From positions 1-64,000 of the forward strand of contig JBDLRH010000037.1 of assembly GCA_039800165.1 (NCBI GenBank): DNA of 64,000 bases. Reading direction: 5' to 3'. Below, piece after piece: positions 44,936-52,951 of this stretch. Under the pieces are notes generated by a model. The model had not been told where the DNA came from. It saw nothing but the letters and a program-made list of their open reading frames with translations, and made no database searches. How positions within the stretch are numbered: position 1 is the stretch's first letter; each line of letters opens with the position of its first letter. Both the position numbers and the translations under genes were made by a program. This DNA is from JBDLRH01 sp039800165 (GTDB lineage Bacteria; Pseudomonadota; Gammaproteobacteria; Burkholderiales; Burkholderiaceae_C).

Positions 44936-45487
44936 ATGTCCGAGTCTTCATCCAGGCCATCCACCATCGTGCTGGGCGGTGGCTGCTTCTGGTGCACCGA
45001 GGCGGTGTTCGTCAAGGTGCGCGGCATCACCGATGTCGAGTCGGGCTACAGCAACGGCACCACCCTCCAGCCGAGCTACGAGCAGGTGTGCACCGGCCGC
45101 ACCGGCCACAACGAGGTGGTGAAGCTGCAGTACGACCCGGCGCAGATCAGCCTGGAGCAGATCCTGCAGATTTTCTTCTTGATCCACGACCCGACCACGC
45201 TGAACCGCCAGGGCAACGACGTGGGCACGCAGTACCGCAGCGGCATCTACTGGACCACGCCAGAGCAAGAGCAGCTGGCGCGGGGCTTCATCGCCATGCT
45301 CGGGCGCGACAAGGTGTTCCGTGATCCGGTGGTGACCGAGGTGCAGCAGATGCACAACTACTGGCCGGCCGAGGACTACCACCAGGATTTCTTCGAGCGC
45401 AACCCGTACCAGGGCTACTGCATGGCGGTGGCCGCACCCAAGGTGGCCAAGTTCCGCAAGACCTTCGCCGAACTCTGGCGCGACTGA
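44936..45487 (+). CDS. msrA: Peptide-methionine (S)-S-oxide reductase
   Basis: A 183-residue repair enzyme reducing methionine S-sulfoxide. The active-site motif GCFWCTEAVF is at about residues 16-25, with nucleophile Cys17; the conserved GYSNGTTLQPSYEQVCTG and HNEVVKLQYDP follow. Recycling is by thioredoxin. The chosen ATG has a GCGGGAG ribosome-binding sequence 7 bases upstream; an earlier start 18 bases before is less likely. It is separated from the lyase by 78 bases and precedes the ABC ATPase by 16. Confidence 0.94.
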   Translation: MSESSSRPSTIVLGGGCFWCTEAVFVKVRGITDVESGYSNGTTLQPSYEQVCTGRTGHNEVVKLQYDPAQISLEQILQIFFLIHDPTTLNRQGNDVGTQYRSGIYWTTPEQEQLARGFIAMLGRDKVFRDPVVTEVQQMHNYWPAEDYHQDFFERNPYQGYCMAVAAPKVAKFRKTFAELWRD

Positions 45488-45503
45488 GCTTCCGGGCAAG
45501 CCA

Positions 45504-46214
45504 ATGATCGCGACACAAGGGCTTCGCTTCGCCTACCCGCACGGTGCGACGCTGGCCTTTCCCGATGTGACGGTGGAGCAGGGCGCCACGCTGCTGCTGC
45601 TCGGTGTGTCGGGCAGCGGCAAGTCGACCTGGCTGGCACTGGTGTCGGGGCTGCTCACGCCATCCGAAGGCAGCCTCACCGTGGCGGGCCAACTGCTGTG
45701 CGGCACAGGCGCCTTGTCGCAGGACGTCGTGCGGGGCGCAGCGCGTGATGCCTGGCGTGCGCGTCATGTCGGCCTGCTGCCGCAGCGCCTGTTTCTCAGC
45801 GACTCGCTGACGGTGGAGCAGAACCTTGCCCTGCCGTACTTTGCCAGCGGCCTGCCGGTGGACCGCGCTGCCATCGCGCAGTCACTGCAAGCGCTGGGGC
45901 TGCAGGCGCTGGGCCATCGCAAGCCGGCGCAGCTGTCGGGCGGGCAGGCACAGCGGGTGGCACTGGCGCGCGCCACGCTGATGCGCCCGCGCGTGCTGCT
46001 GGCCGACGAGCCCACCGCCAGCCTGGACGACGGCAACGCTGCCGCCGCGCTGGCCCTGCTGCAGCGGCATGCGCAGGCCTGTGGCGCCACGCTGGTGATC
46101 GCAACCCATGATGCGCGGGTGCGATCGGCGCTGCCGGCGGCGCAACGCCTGCAGCTGCAGGTGTCTGGTGCTGCCTTACCCGCATCGCAGCCAGCGTCGG
46201 TGGAGTCCGCATGA
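45504..46214 (+). CDS. ABC transporter ATPase, LolD/MacB type
   Basis: A 236-residue ATPase with Walker A GVSGSGKSTW (about 34-43), signature LSGGQAQRVALARA and Walker B VLLADEPTASLDD. The class energises FtsX-like permeases for lipoprotein release, antibiotic export or metal-linked envelope functions. The four-base overlap with the permease gene downstream shows the two form one transporter. A small cysteine-rich periplasmic protein and a DUF3299 protein follow in the same operon. Confidence 0.9.
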   Translation: MIATQGLRFAYPHGATLAFPDVTVEQGATLLLLGVSGSGKSTWLALVSGLLTPSEGSLTVAGQLLCGTGALSQDVVRGAARDAWRARHVGLLPQRLFLSDSLTVEQNLALPYFASGLPVDRAAIAQSLQALGLQALGHRKPAQLSGGQAQRVALARATLMRPRVLLADEPTASLDDGNAAAALALLQRHAQACGATLVIATHDARVRSALPAAQRLQLQVSGAALPASQPASVESA

Positions 46215-47425
46215 GCGCGCTGTCAGGGCTGCTGCGGCTGGCGTGGACCTACCTGTGGGCACGCCCGCTGGCGGCGGTGCTCAATGTGCTGCTGCTGTCG
46301 GTGGGCATCGCCTCCATCACGCTGGTGGTGCTGGTCAGCGAGCAGGTGCAGGCATCCTTTGACCGCGACATCCGTGGCATCGACCTGGTGGTGGGGGCCA
46401 AGGGCAGTCCGGTGCAGCTGATCCTGGCAGGCGTGTTCCACATCGATGTGCCGCCGGGCAACATTCCCCTGGCCGAGGTGCAGCAGTTGCAGGCGCAGCC
46501 GCAGGTGGCGCAGCTCATCCCGCTGAGCCTGGGCGACAGCTTTGGCGGCTGGCGCATCGTCGGCACCACCCACGACTACATCCGCCACTATGACGCGAAG
46601 CTGGCGCAAGGCGCGCTGTGGAGCCGGCCGCTGCAGGCGGTGGCCGGTGCGCAGGTGGCCGAGCGCACCGGCCTGCGCGTGGGGCAGACATTTGCGGGCG
46701 CGCATGGCCTGGGCGGTGGTGGTGCGGCGCACGAGCAGGCGCCGTTCGAACTGGCGGGGGTGCTGGCGCCGTGTGCCTGCGTGCTCGACCGGCTGATCCT
46801 CACCGCCACCGAATCGGTCTGGCTGCTGCACGAAAAGGACACGGCGCTGGACGAGGCCGATCGTCAGGCGCTGCAGGCCGAGCGCGAGGTGACGCTGGCG
46901 CTGATCCGCTACAAGAGCCCGCTGGCAGCGGTCACCTTCCCGCGTTTCGTCAACGCCACCACCGGCATGCAGGCAGCGGCACCGGCGGTGGAGGTCACGC
47001 GGCTGTTGCGGCTGCTGGGGGCAGGCACCGAGGTGCTGCGCGGCCTGGGTGCGGTGCTGCTGGCGGCAGCGGGCCTGAGCGTGTTCATCGCGTTGTGGAG
47101 CGCGGTGCGCGAGCGGCGGGCCGACCTGGCGATGCTGCGCATGCTGGGCGCGCCGCCGCGGCGCATCGCCGGGCTGCTGATCGCCGAGGCGCTCTGGCTG
47201 GCGGCCATCGCCTGCGTGCTGGGCCTGGCGCTGGGCCATGCCCTGACCGCTGGTGTCGGCCTGTTGCTGGACGCGCAGCGCTCGCTGGTGGTCAGCGGCC
47301 TGTGGTTCTCGGCGACCGAGGGGTGGGTGGTGGCCGGCGCGTTCGGGGTGGCGGTGCTGGCCGCACTGATCCCTTCAGCCAGCGCGTACCATGCCGATCC
47401 TGGCGTGGTGTTGAATGCACGATGA
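46211..47425 (+). CDS. ABC transporter permease, FtsX/MacB family
   Basis: A 404-residue permease with the type VII layout: one N-terminal TM (about 25-45), a large periplasmic domain (about 50-275), and three C-terminal TMs (from LGAVLLAAAGLSVFIALWSA, then LLIAEALWLAAIACVLGLAL, then a last segment near the end). The cytoplasmic loop RRADLAMLRMLGAPPRRIAG contacts the ATPase. The opening VLLLSVGIASITLVVLVSEQ and the DLVVGAKGSPVQL segment are shared with permeases found beside DUF3299 or DUF2796 proteins in metal-responsive operons. Confidence 0.88.
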   Translation: MSALSGLLRLAWTYLWARPLAAVLNVLLLSVGIASITLVVLVSEQVQASFDRDIRGIDLVVGAKGSPVQLILAGVFHIDVPPGNIPLAEVQQLQAQPQVAQLIPLSLGDSFGGWRIVGTTHDYIRHYDAKLAQGALWSRPLQAVAGAQVAERTGLRVGQTFAGAHGLGGGGAAHEQAPFELAGVLAPCACVLDRLILTATESVWLLHEKDTALDEADRQALQAEREVTLALIRYKSPLAAVTFPRFVNATTGMQAAAPAVEVTRLLRLLGAGTEVLRGLGAVLLAAAGLSVFIALWSAVRERRADLAMLRMLGAPPRRIAGLLIAEALWLAAIACVLGLALGHALTAGVGLLLDAQRSLVVSGLWFSATEGWVVAGAFGVAVLAALIPSASAYHADPGVVLNAR

Positions 47426-47438
47426 GGTGAGGATCACG

Positions 47439-47699
47439 ATGAGCTTGTCTGGAAAGTGGATGGCTGCCGCAGTGGCTGCGTGGCTGGCGCTGGGTTCGGT
47501 GCCGGCTTTCGCTCAGGCGCACGGCGACAAGGAAGTCAAGCAGGACATCCAGCGCCACCGCGCGATGGCTGCCGCGCATGAAGCGGCGGCCAAGTGCCTG
47601 GAGTCGGGCAAGAAGCCCGATCAGTGCCAGAAGGAGCTGACCGCTGCCTGCAAGGGCCTGGCGATCGGCAAGTACTGCGGCATGAAGCACGAGCACTGA
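47439..47699 (+). CDS. Small secreted four-cysteine protein
   Basis: An 86-residue protein I cannot assign to a named family. The signal peptide is clear (core AAAVAAWLALG, cleavage near PAFA-Q about residue 26). The mature part is about 60 residues, helical in character, with four cysteines (53, 63, 71 and 80) and a His-containing end (GMKHEH). It could bind metal or form two disulfides. It lies 13 bases after the permease stop and 11 bases before the DUF3299 gene, in one apparent operon. An earlier ATG at 47415 overlapping the permease is less likely. Confidence 0.75.
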   Translation: MSLSGKWMAAAVAAWLALGSVPAFAQAHGDKEVKQDIQRHRAMAAAHEAAAKCLESGKKPDQCQKELTAACKGLAIGKYCGMKHEH

Positions 47700-47710
47700 G
47701 AGGCTGCCCC

Positions 47711-48244
47711 ATGAACTGGATGCCGATTCGATCTGCGCTGCGCCTCGCCACGGTGGCGTCGCTGATGGGTGGCTTGACGGTGTTGACAGTGGCGCTGGCG
47801 CAAACCGCCGGCGCGCCCGGCGTACCGGCAGGCAAGGGCGCGGGCGTGCACAGCCCCGACAGCCCGATCGCGCCGCTGCCCCAGCGCAGCGACGTGGTGC
47901 CCTGGAGCGTGTTGACGGCAGTCAAGACCAAGACGGAGAAGAACCGGGTGCTGCCGGCGTTCGAGCCGCAGCAGCTGGTGCTCAACGACAAGAAGCAGCG
48001 GGTGCAGGGCTTCATGATGCCGCTGGAGCCCGGCGAGAAGCAGCGCCACTTTCTGCTCAGCTCGGTGCCGCTGAGCTGCTCCTTCTGCACCCCCGGTGGC
48101 CCCGAAAGCATGATCGAGGTGCGCACCCGCGTGCCAGTGCCGGTGACCATCGATCCGGTGGTGGTTGAGGGCCGCTTCTCGGTGCTGAAGGACGACCCCT
48201 ACGGCCTGTACTACCGCATTACCGATGCGGTGGGCGTGCGCTGA
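47711..48244 (+). CDS. DUF3299 family exported protein
   Basis: A 177-residue protein with an N-terminal signal or anchor (about residues 8-30) and a DUF3299 domain: LNDKKQRVQGFMMPLEPGEK followed by FLLSSVPLSCSFCTPGGPES, containing a CxxC pair, and a closing PYGLYYRITDAV. Function is unknown; relatives sit beside ABC transporters in zinc- or metal-responsive loci, as I recall for the Vibrio zrg operon. The association here with an FtsX-type transporter supports an envelope role. It converges on pdxH. Confidence 0.82.
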   Translation: MNWMPIRSALRLATVASLMGGLTVLTVALAQTAGAPGVPAGKGAGVHSPDSPIAPLPQRSDVVPWSVLTAVKTKTEKNRVLPAFEPQQLVLNDKKQRVQGFMMPLEPGEKQRHFLLSSVPLSCSFCTPGGPESMIEVRTRVPVPVTIDPVVVEGRFSVLKDDPYGLYYRITDAVGVR

Positions 48245-48297
48245 GCGATCTGCAGCGCGGGCACGCGCAAGCAAGCAGATACGCGTCAGGCAAGCGA

Positions 48298-48945
48298 TCA
48301 GGGCGCCAGGCGCTCGCGCAGCCACGCGCCGTCGGCTTGCAGGCGGTAGCGCAGCCGGTCGTGCAGCCGGCTCTTGCGGCCCTGCCAGAACTGCCACTGA
48401 TCCGGCACCAGCCGGTAGCCGCCCCAGTGCGGCGGGCGTGGCGGGTTCAGCAAGAACTGCGCGCTGTACTTCGCCGCATTGGCCACCAGCACGCTGCGCC
48501 CGCTGATCACTTCGCTTTGCGGGCTGGCCCAGGCGCCGATGCGTGAATCCAGCGGCCGGCTGTGGAAGTAGGCGTCGCTCTCCTCGGCGCTCACCTTCTC
48601 CACCCGACCTTCGATGCGCACCGTGCGCTCGAGCTCGACCCAGTGGAACTGCAGTGCCGCATACGGGTTACCCGCCAGCTCGCGGCCCTTGCGGCTGTCG
48701 TAATTGGTGTACCAGACGATGCCGCGCTCGTCATAGCCCTTGATCAGCACCACGCGGGTGCTGGGCCGCAGGTCGGGCCCGACTGTCGCCAGCGTCATCG
48801 CGTTGGGTTCGGGCACCTGGCCGGCAATCGCTTCGCCCAGCCACTGCTCGAACTGCTGCAGGGGGCTGGCATGCGAGGCGTCTTCGCTCAGTTCGGCGCG
48901 TTCGTAGCTCTTGCGCAGGTCGGCGATGGAGGAGGTTGTGGACAT
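48298..48945 (-). CDS. pdxH: Pyridoxamine 5'-phosphate oxidase
   Basis: An FMN enzyme (215 residues) oxidising PNP and PMP to pyridoxal 5'-phosphate. FMN and substrate contacts are seen in NAMTLATVGPDLRPSTRVVLIK, YTNYDSRKGRELAGNP and the C-terminal RLVPDQWQFWQG with the RLHDR segment. Length and ends agree with the E. coli enzyme. It stands alone between convergent and divergent neighbours. Confidence 0.95.
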   Translation of the reverse strand: MSTTSSIADLRKSYERAELSEDASHASPLQQFEQWLGEAIAGQVPEPNAMTLATVGPDLRPSTRVVLIKGYDERGIVWYTNYDSRKGRELAGNPYAALQFHWVELERTVRIEGRVEKVSAEESDAYFHSRPLDSRIGAWASPQSEVISGRSVLVANAAKYSAQFLLNPPRPPHWGGYRLVPDQWQFWQGRKSRLHDRLRYRLQADGAWLRERLAP

Positions 48946-49046
48946 GAATCGGTGGGGCCGACGCCAGGCGTCGGTGTGGTGCGTGCGTTGTACGATGCCC
49001 GGATGGGCCGAACCTGTGGCAATGCTAACGCGATGGGGCCAAGTGC

Positions 49047-49607
49047 ATGAGCCTGGCGCTGCTCATCCTTGCGTCGGGCCGGGGTGAACGCTTTGCCGCC
49101 TCGGGCGGGCGCACCCACAAGCTCGACGCGCCGCTGGGCGACCGCACGGTGCTCGAGCACACCCTGGCGGCGGCGCAGGCCAGCGGCCTGCGCTGGCACC
49201 TGGAGCGCGCGGCCCACCCCGGCATGGGCGACAGCATCGCTGCGGCGGTACGTGCGACCCCGGACGCCAGCGGCTGGCTGATCCTGCCGGCCGACCTGCC
49301 GCTGGTGCGCAGCGACACGATGCAACGCGTGGCCCGTGCCTTGCAGCAGCAAGCCGATGCAGCGCCGGCTACGCGGCAGGCGGTGGTGCCGCGCTTTGAC
49401 GGGCAGCGCGGGCACCCGGTCGGTTTTTCGGCGGCATGCCGCGAGGGGCTGCAGGCCTTGCAGGGCGACCGCGGCGCTGCTGCGGTGCTGCGCGAATGCA
49501 CCGTCACCCTGCTGGACACGGACGACGAGGGCTGCGTGCTGGACGTGGACACGGTCGGGCTGCTGGCACAGGCGCAGCGGCTGTGGCAGCAGCGCCAGCG
49601 CGGCTGA
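49047..49607 (+). CDS. MobA-like nucleotidyltransferase
   Basis: A 186-residue NTP-transferase-3 domain protein. The nucleotide loop is LILASGRGERFAASGG, looser than the usual LAAGxSxRMG, and the metal region is LILPADLPLVRSDTM. The GHPVGFSA motif is typical of MobA/MocA cofactor transferases that modify molybdenum cofactor or act with xanthine-dehydrogenase-type enzymes. No such enzyme is adjacent, so cofactor and partner are unknown. Confidence 0.8.
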   Translation: MSLALLILASGRGERFAASGGRTHKLDAPLGDRTVLEHTLAAAQASGLRWHLERAAHPGMGDSIAAAVRATPDASGWLILPADLPLVRSDTMQRVARALQQQADAAPATRQAVVPRFDGQRGHPVGFSAACREGLQALQGDRGAAAVLRECTVTLLDTDDEGCVLDVDTVGLLAQAQRLWQQRQRG

Positions 49608-49646
49608 CGCCGGCGTCGCCCGCCAGGTGCCTGGTTAGCCGCCCGG

Positions 49647-50240
49647 TCAGCCGCGTGGCGCGGCCTGTCGCAGCAGGCGTTCCAGCGCCCGGTCGTGGAT
49701 GCGGTGCTGGCGCAACTGGTCCAGCGTGCGCTGCGCGTATTCGAGCGTGGTGCCGTAGCGGCCGCGCGCCAGCGCAAAGATGCGGCGGTAGTCCTCGTCG
49801 GGCAGCGTGCCGGTGAAGTTGGGGCTCTTGCGCGACAGGGTGAACGCCAGCGCCGTCACCACGCCTTCATCGGTCTTGCACGGCAGCCAGCGCGGGTCGT
49901 ACACGCCGGTCATCATCTCGCGGTCCCACAGGCGGTGCATCACCGCGTGGCCCTGCTCGCGCGGAATGCGGAACACCACGCCGCGGCAGCAGCCCCCGGG
50001 CAGCATCGCAAACACCAGCCCGGGCACCTCGGGCGTGCCGCGGTTCACCCGGCTCCACATCTTCAGCGCGCGGTGCCAGCCGTGCACCTGCGCCGTGCGC
50101 GATTCGGCGTAGTCGAACTCGGGGTTCCAGATCAGCGATGCGTAGCCAAAGATCCACAGGTCCTTGCGGCCGCCCCAGGCGCGCAGCGTGGCCTCCAGCA
50201 TCGGCCCCGGGTCGCGCACGCGCATCGTCGAGAAATCCAT
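49647..50240 (-). CDS. ChaC-like gamma-glutamylcyclotransferase
   Basis: A 197-residue protein of the gamma-glutamylcyclotransferase fold. The substrate loop is WIFGYASLIWNPEF (about residues 28-41), close to the ChaC pattern GYGSLIW, and the later GGCCRGVVFRIPR is the family's second conserved strand. ChaC enzymes split glutathione to 5-oxoproline and Cys-Gly in the cytoplasm. The Ala in place of the second Gly of the loop is a small variation. It diverges from eda across 48 bases. Confidence 0.88.
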   Translation of the reverse strand: MDFSTMRVRDPGPMLEATLRAWGGRKDLWIFGYASLIWNPEFDYAESRTAQVHGWHRALKMWSRVNRGTPEVPGLVFAMLPGGCCRGVVFRIPREQGHAVMHRLWDREMMTGVYDPRWLPCKTDEGVVTALAFTLSRKSPNFTGTLPDEDYRRIFALARGRYGTTLEYAQRTLDQLRQHRIHDRALERLLRQAAPRG

Positions 50241-50288
50241 GGCCGCGCAGTGTAGCGAGGCCGGCGCCCGCCTGACTACACTGCACGC

Positions 50289-50951
50289 ATGAACCACAGG
50301 CAAAGTTCGCCGGGCGGTGCGGCGCTGACCGCACTGCAGGTCATGCGCGACGCGCCAGTGATCCCGGTGATCGTGATCGACGATGCAGCGCAGGCGGTGC
50401 CGCTGGCGCGCGCCCTGGTGGCCGGCGGCATCCGCATGCTCGAGCTGACGCTGCGCACCCCGGCCGCGCTGGACGGCATCCGGCGCATCGCGGCCGAGGT
50501 ACCGCAGGCGGTGGCCGGTGCGGGCACGGTGCGCAGCGCCGCCGATGCGCAGGCCGCCGTTCGCGCCGGTGCGCGCTTTGCAGTCAGCCCGGGCTTCACG
50601 CCCGCGCTCAGCGCGGCCTGCAGCGACATCGGGCTGCCGCTGCTGCCCGGTGTGGCCACCGCCAGCGAGGTGATGATGGCCGCCGAGTGCGGCCACGCCG
50701 AGATGAAGTTCTTCCCGGCGCTGCAGGCGGGCGGCGTGGCAACGCTCAAGGCCTGGCAGGGCCCCTTCGGTGATGTGCGCTTTTGCCCCACCGGCGGCAT
50801 CCACGCCGGCAATGCAGCCGACTTCCTTGCGCTGCCCAACGTGGTGTGCGTGGGCGGGTCTTGGCTGGCCCCGCCCGCACTGATGCGCGAAGGCCGCTGG
50901 GACGAAATCACCCGGCTGGCGCGCGAGGCCTGCGCGCTGCCTCGCGCCTGA
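50289..50951 (+). CDS. eda: 2-dehydro-3-deoxy-phosphogluconate aldolase (KDPG/KHG aldolase)
   Basis: A class I aldolase (220 residues) cleaving KDPG to pyruvate and glyceraldehyde 3-phosphate. Motifs include ELTLRTPAAL (phosphate/pyruvate pocket), GAGTVRSAADA, VSPGFTPALSAA and EMKFFPALQAGG with the Schiff-base lysine, then FCPTGGIHAGNAADFLALPN. No edd is in the window. It stands at the edge of the sugar-acid region and supplies a second 2-keto-3-deoxy-6-phospho-aldonate aldolase besides dgoA. Confidence 0.93.
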   Translation: MNHRQSSPGGAALTALQVMRDAPVIPVIVIDDAAQAVPLARALVAGGIRMLELTLRTPAALDGIRRIAAEVPQAVAGAGTVRSAADAQAAVRAGARFAVSPGFTPALSAACSDIGLPLLPGVATASEVMMAAECGHAEMKFFPALQAGGVATLKAWQGPFGDVRFCPTGGIHAGNAADFLALPNVVCVGGSWLAPPALMREGRWDEITRLAREACALPRA

Positions 50952-50972
50952 AGCAGCGAGGGCGCGCGTGGC

Positions 50973-51362
50973 TCAGAGCACCGCGCGCTGGATCAGTTCG
51001 ATCTTGTAGCCGTCGGGGTCGGTCACGAATGCGATCACCGTGGTGCCGCCCTTGACCGGCCCGGCCTCGCGGGTGACGTTGCCGCCCGCGGCCTTGATCT
51101 TCTCCACGGCCGCGTAGCAGTCGGGCACGCCCAGGGCGATGTGGCCGAAGGCGGTGCCGATCTCGTACGCGTCCACGCCCCAGTTGTAGGTGAGCTCGAT
51201 CTCCGCATGCTCCGGGTTGTTGCCGTAGCCGATGAAGGCCAGCGAGTACTTGTACTCGGGGTTCTCCGAGGTGCGCAGCAGCTTCATGCCGAGCACGCCG
51301 GTGTAGAAGTCGATCGAGCGCTGCAGGTTACCCACGCGCAGCATGGTGTGAAGAAGTCTCAT
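50973..51362 (-). CDS. gloA: Lactoylglutathione lyase (glyoxalase I)
   Basis: A 129-residue vicinal-oxygen-chelate enzyme that isomerises the methylglyoxal-glutathione hemithioacetal to S-lactoylglutathione. All four metal ligands are present at the positions of the E. coli enzyme: His5, Glu56, His74 and Glu122, indicating the Ni/Co-dependent short form. Neighbouring sugar-acid catabolism yields triose phosphates, a source of methylglyoxal, which fits its place. Confidence 0.95.
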   Translation of the reverse strand: MRLLHTMLRVGNLQRSIDFYTGVLGMKLLRTSENPEYKYSLAFIGYGNNPEHAEIELTYNWGVDAYEIGTAFGHIALGVPDCYAAVEKIKAAGGNVTREAGPVKGGTTVIAFVTDPDGYKIELIQRAVL

Positions 51363-51443
51363 GGCGATCTCAGGTCAAAGAAAAACAAGGCGCCGTCGGG
51401 CGTGAGCACGGGGCGGCGCACCGCTGGCTTCAGGCTTCAGGCC

Positions 51444-52139
51444 TCACGCGGGCTCCATGCCGTGGCGGCGCTTGGCCTCGCTCGCCGCCGCAGAGGCAAG
51501 GAACGCAATGAAGTGCTGTGCCGCCGCTGCATCGCTGCAACGGGCCGCCACACCCGCCGAGAAAGTGGTGTTGATCTGGATGGCGGGCGGCAGCGGGCCG
51601 GCCACGGTGATGCCGGGCAGGTGCATCAGCTCGCTGAGCTGCTGAAAGCCCAGGGCGGCCTCGCCGCGCGCCACCAGCGTGCCCACCGGCACGCCGGGCG
51701 GGGCCTGCACCATGCGCGACGCGATCTGCGGCGCAATGCCCCAGCGCTCGAACAGCTTGGCCAGCGCCACGCCGCTGGGCCCGGTGGAACAGCTGAGCGT
51801 GGGCGCTGCCAGCACGGCGGCCTTGACCGCGTCTTCACTGGACAGGTCGGGCAGCGGCGCGCCGCTGCGCACCGCCACCGCCACACCGGAATGAACGAGG
51901 TCGGTGCGCGGTGCGAGCACCCGACCGGCCGCGATCAGCTCGTCGATCGCCCTGGAAGCCAGCGCCACCACGTCGAAAGCCTCACCGGCCTGCACACGCT
52001 TGGCCGCATCGACGCCGCCGACCGATTCCACCTGCACGTCGGTGCCGCCCTGCTGGCGGTACAGCGACACCAGTTCGGCCAGCACCTGCCGCGTGGCCAT
52101 CGACGAGATCACGCGCAGGGGCGCTGCGCTGTCGCTCAT
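51444..52139 (-). CDS. ModA-like solute-binding domain protein lacking a signal peptide
   Basis: A 231-residue protein with a type II periplasmic-binding fold like molybdate-binding ModA: LRVISSMATRQVLAELVSLY at the start, GEAFDVVALASRAIDELIAAG, and STGPSGVALAKLFERWGI in the middle. The start is only eight residues before the mature-type first strand, and its ATG overlaps the SDR stop by four bases, so there is no room for a signal peptide. It therefore appears cytoplasmic, possibly a ligand sensor or chaperone for the sugar-acid operon. No ABC subunits are nearby. Confidence 0.72.
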   Translation of the reverse strand: MSDSAAPLRVISSMATRQVLAELVSLYRQQGGTDVQVESVGGVDAAKRVQAGEAFDVVALASRAIDELIAAGRVLAPRTDLVHSGVAVAVRSGAPLPDLSSEDAVKAAVLAAPTLSCSTGPSGVALAKLFERWGIAPQIASRMVQAPPGVPVGTLVARGEAALGFQQLSELMHLPGITVAGPLPPAIQINTTFSAGVAARCSDAAAAQHFIAFLASAAASEAKRRHGMEPA

Positions 52140-52951
52140 GGGGTGGATCCCGGCACCGGCACCGTGTAGTTCAGCGCCATGCGGCCGCCATCGATGACCA
52201 CAATCTCGCCGGTGATGTAGCTCGCCGCATCGCTGGCCAGCCAGGCCACCGCCTCGGCCACCTCGGCCGGTTCGCCCAGGCGCAGCATCGGCGTGCGGCT
52301 GAGGATGCGGTTGCGCGCCTCGTCGCTGGTCAGCACCGCCTTGGCAGCCAGTTCGGTGGCAATCGTGCCCGGCGCGACCGCATTGACCCGGATGCCGTAC
52401 TCGGCCAGCGCCAGGGACATGACGCGCGTGAGCTGGTTCACGCCGCCCTTGCTGAGGTTGTAGCTGGCAATCGAGGGGATCGCCATCACCGCATTGACCG
52501 AGCTCATGTGCACGATGCTGCCGCGCCGCGCGCGGGCCATCACCCGCGCCACCGCCTGCGCCACCAGGAACGCGCCCTTGAGGTTGACCCGCAGCACCGC
52601 GTCAAAGTCGGCTTCGGTGATGTCAAGGAAGTTGGACGCGCGAAAGATGCCCGCGTTGTTCACCAGTACGTCGATGCGGCCGTGCGCGGCCACCACCGCA
52701 TCCACCATCGCATGCACCTGTGCGCTGTCGCCCACATCGCAGTGGATGAAGGTGCCGCCGATCTCGCGGGCGATCTTCTCGCCGCGTGCGTCGTGGATGT
52801 CGGCAATCACCACCGGCGCGCCTTCGCGGGCGAAGCGGCGGGCACAGGCCTCGCCGATGCCTTGTGCGCCGCCGGTGACCAGCGTTACGCGGTCTTTCAG
52901 GCCCAGGTGGATGTCGTTGCGTGGAGCGTAGGGAAAGGGCGTATGGCTCAT
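52136..52951 (-). CDS. SDR-family sugar dehydrogenase
   Basis: A 271-residue classical short-chain dehydrogenase. The NAD(P) motif is VTLVTGGAQGIGEAC (about residues 23-37), the NNAG motif is VLVNNAGIF, and the active site is Ser ... YNLSKGGV with Tyr and Lys. The C-terminal YITGEIVVIDGG is usual. Its place in an operon with dgoA, dgoK and an aldonate dehydratase suggests oxidation of an aldose to its lactone (galactose- or arabinose-type), but other alcohols are possible. The longer upstream start adds seven residues. Confidence 0.85.
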   Translation of the reverse strand: MSHTPFPYAPRNDIHLGLKDRVTLVTGGAQGIGEACARRFAREGAPVVIADIHDARGEKIAREIGGTFIHCDVGDSAQVHAMVDAVVAAHGRIDVLVNNAGIFRASNFLDITEADFDAVLRVNLKGAFLVAQAVARVMARARRGSIVHMSSVNAVMAIPSIASYNLSKGGVNQLTRVMSLALAEYGIRVNAVAPGTIATELAAKAVLTSDEARNRILSRTPMLRLGEPAEVAEAVAWLASDAASYITGEIVVIDGGRMALNYTVPVPGSTP

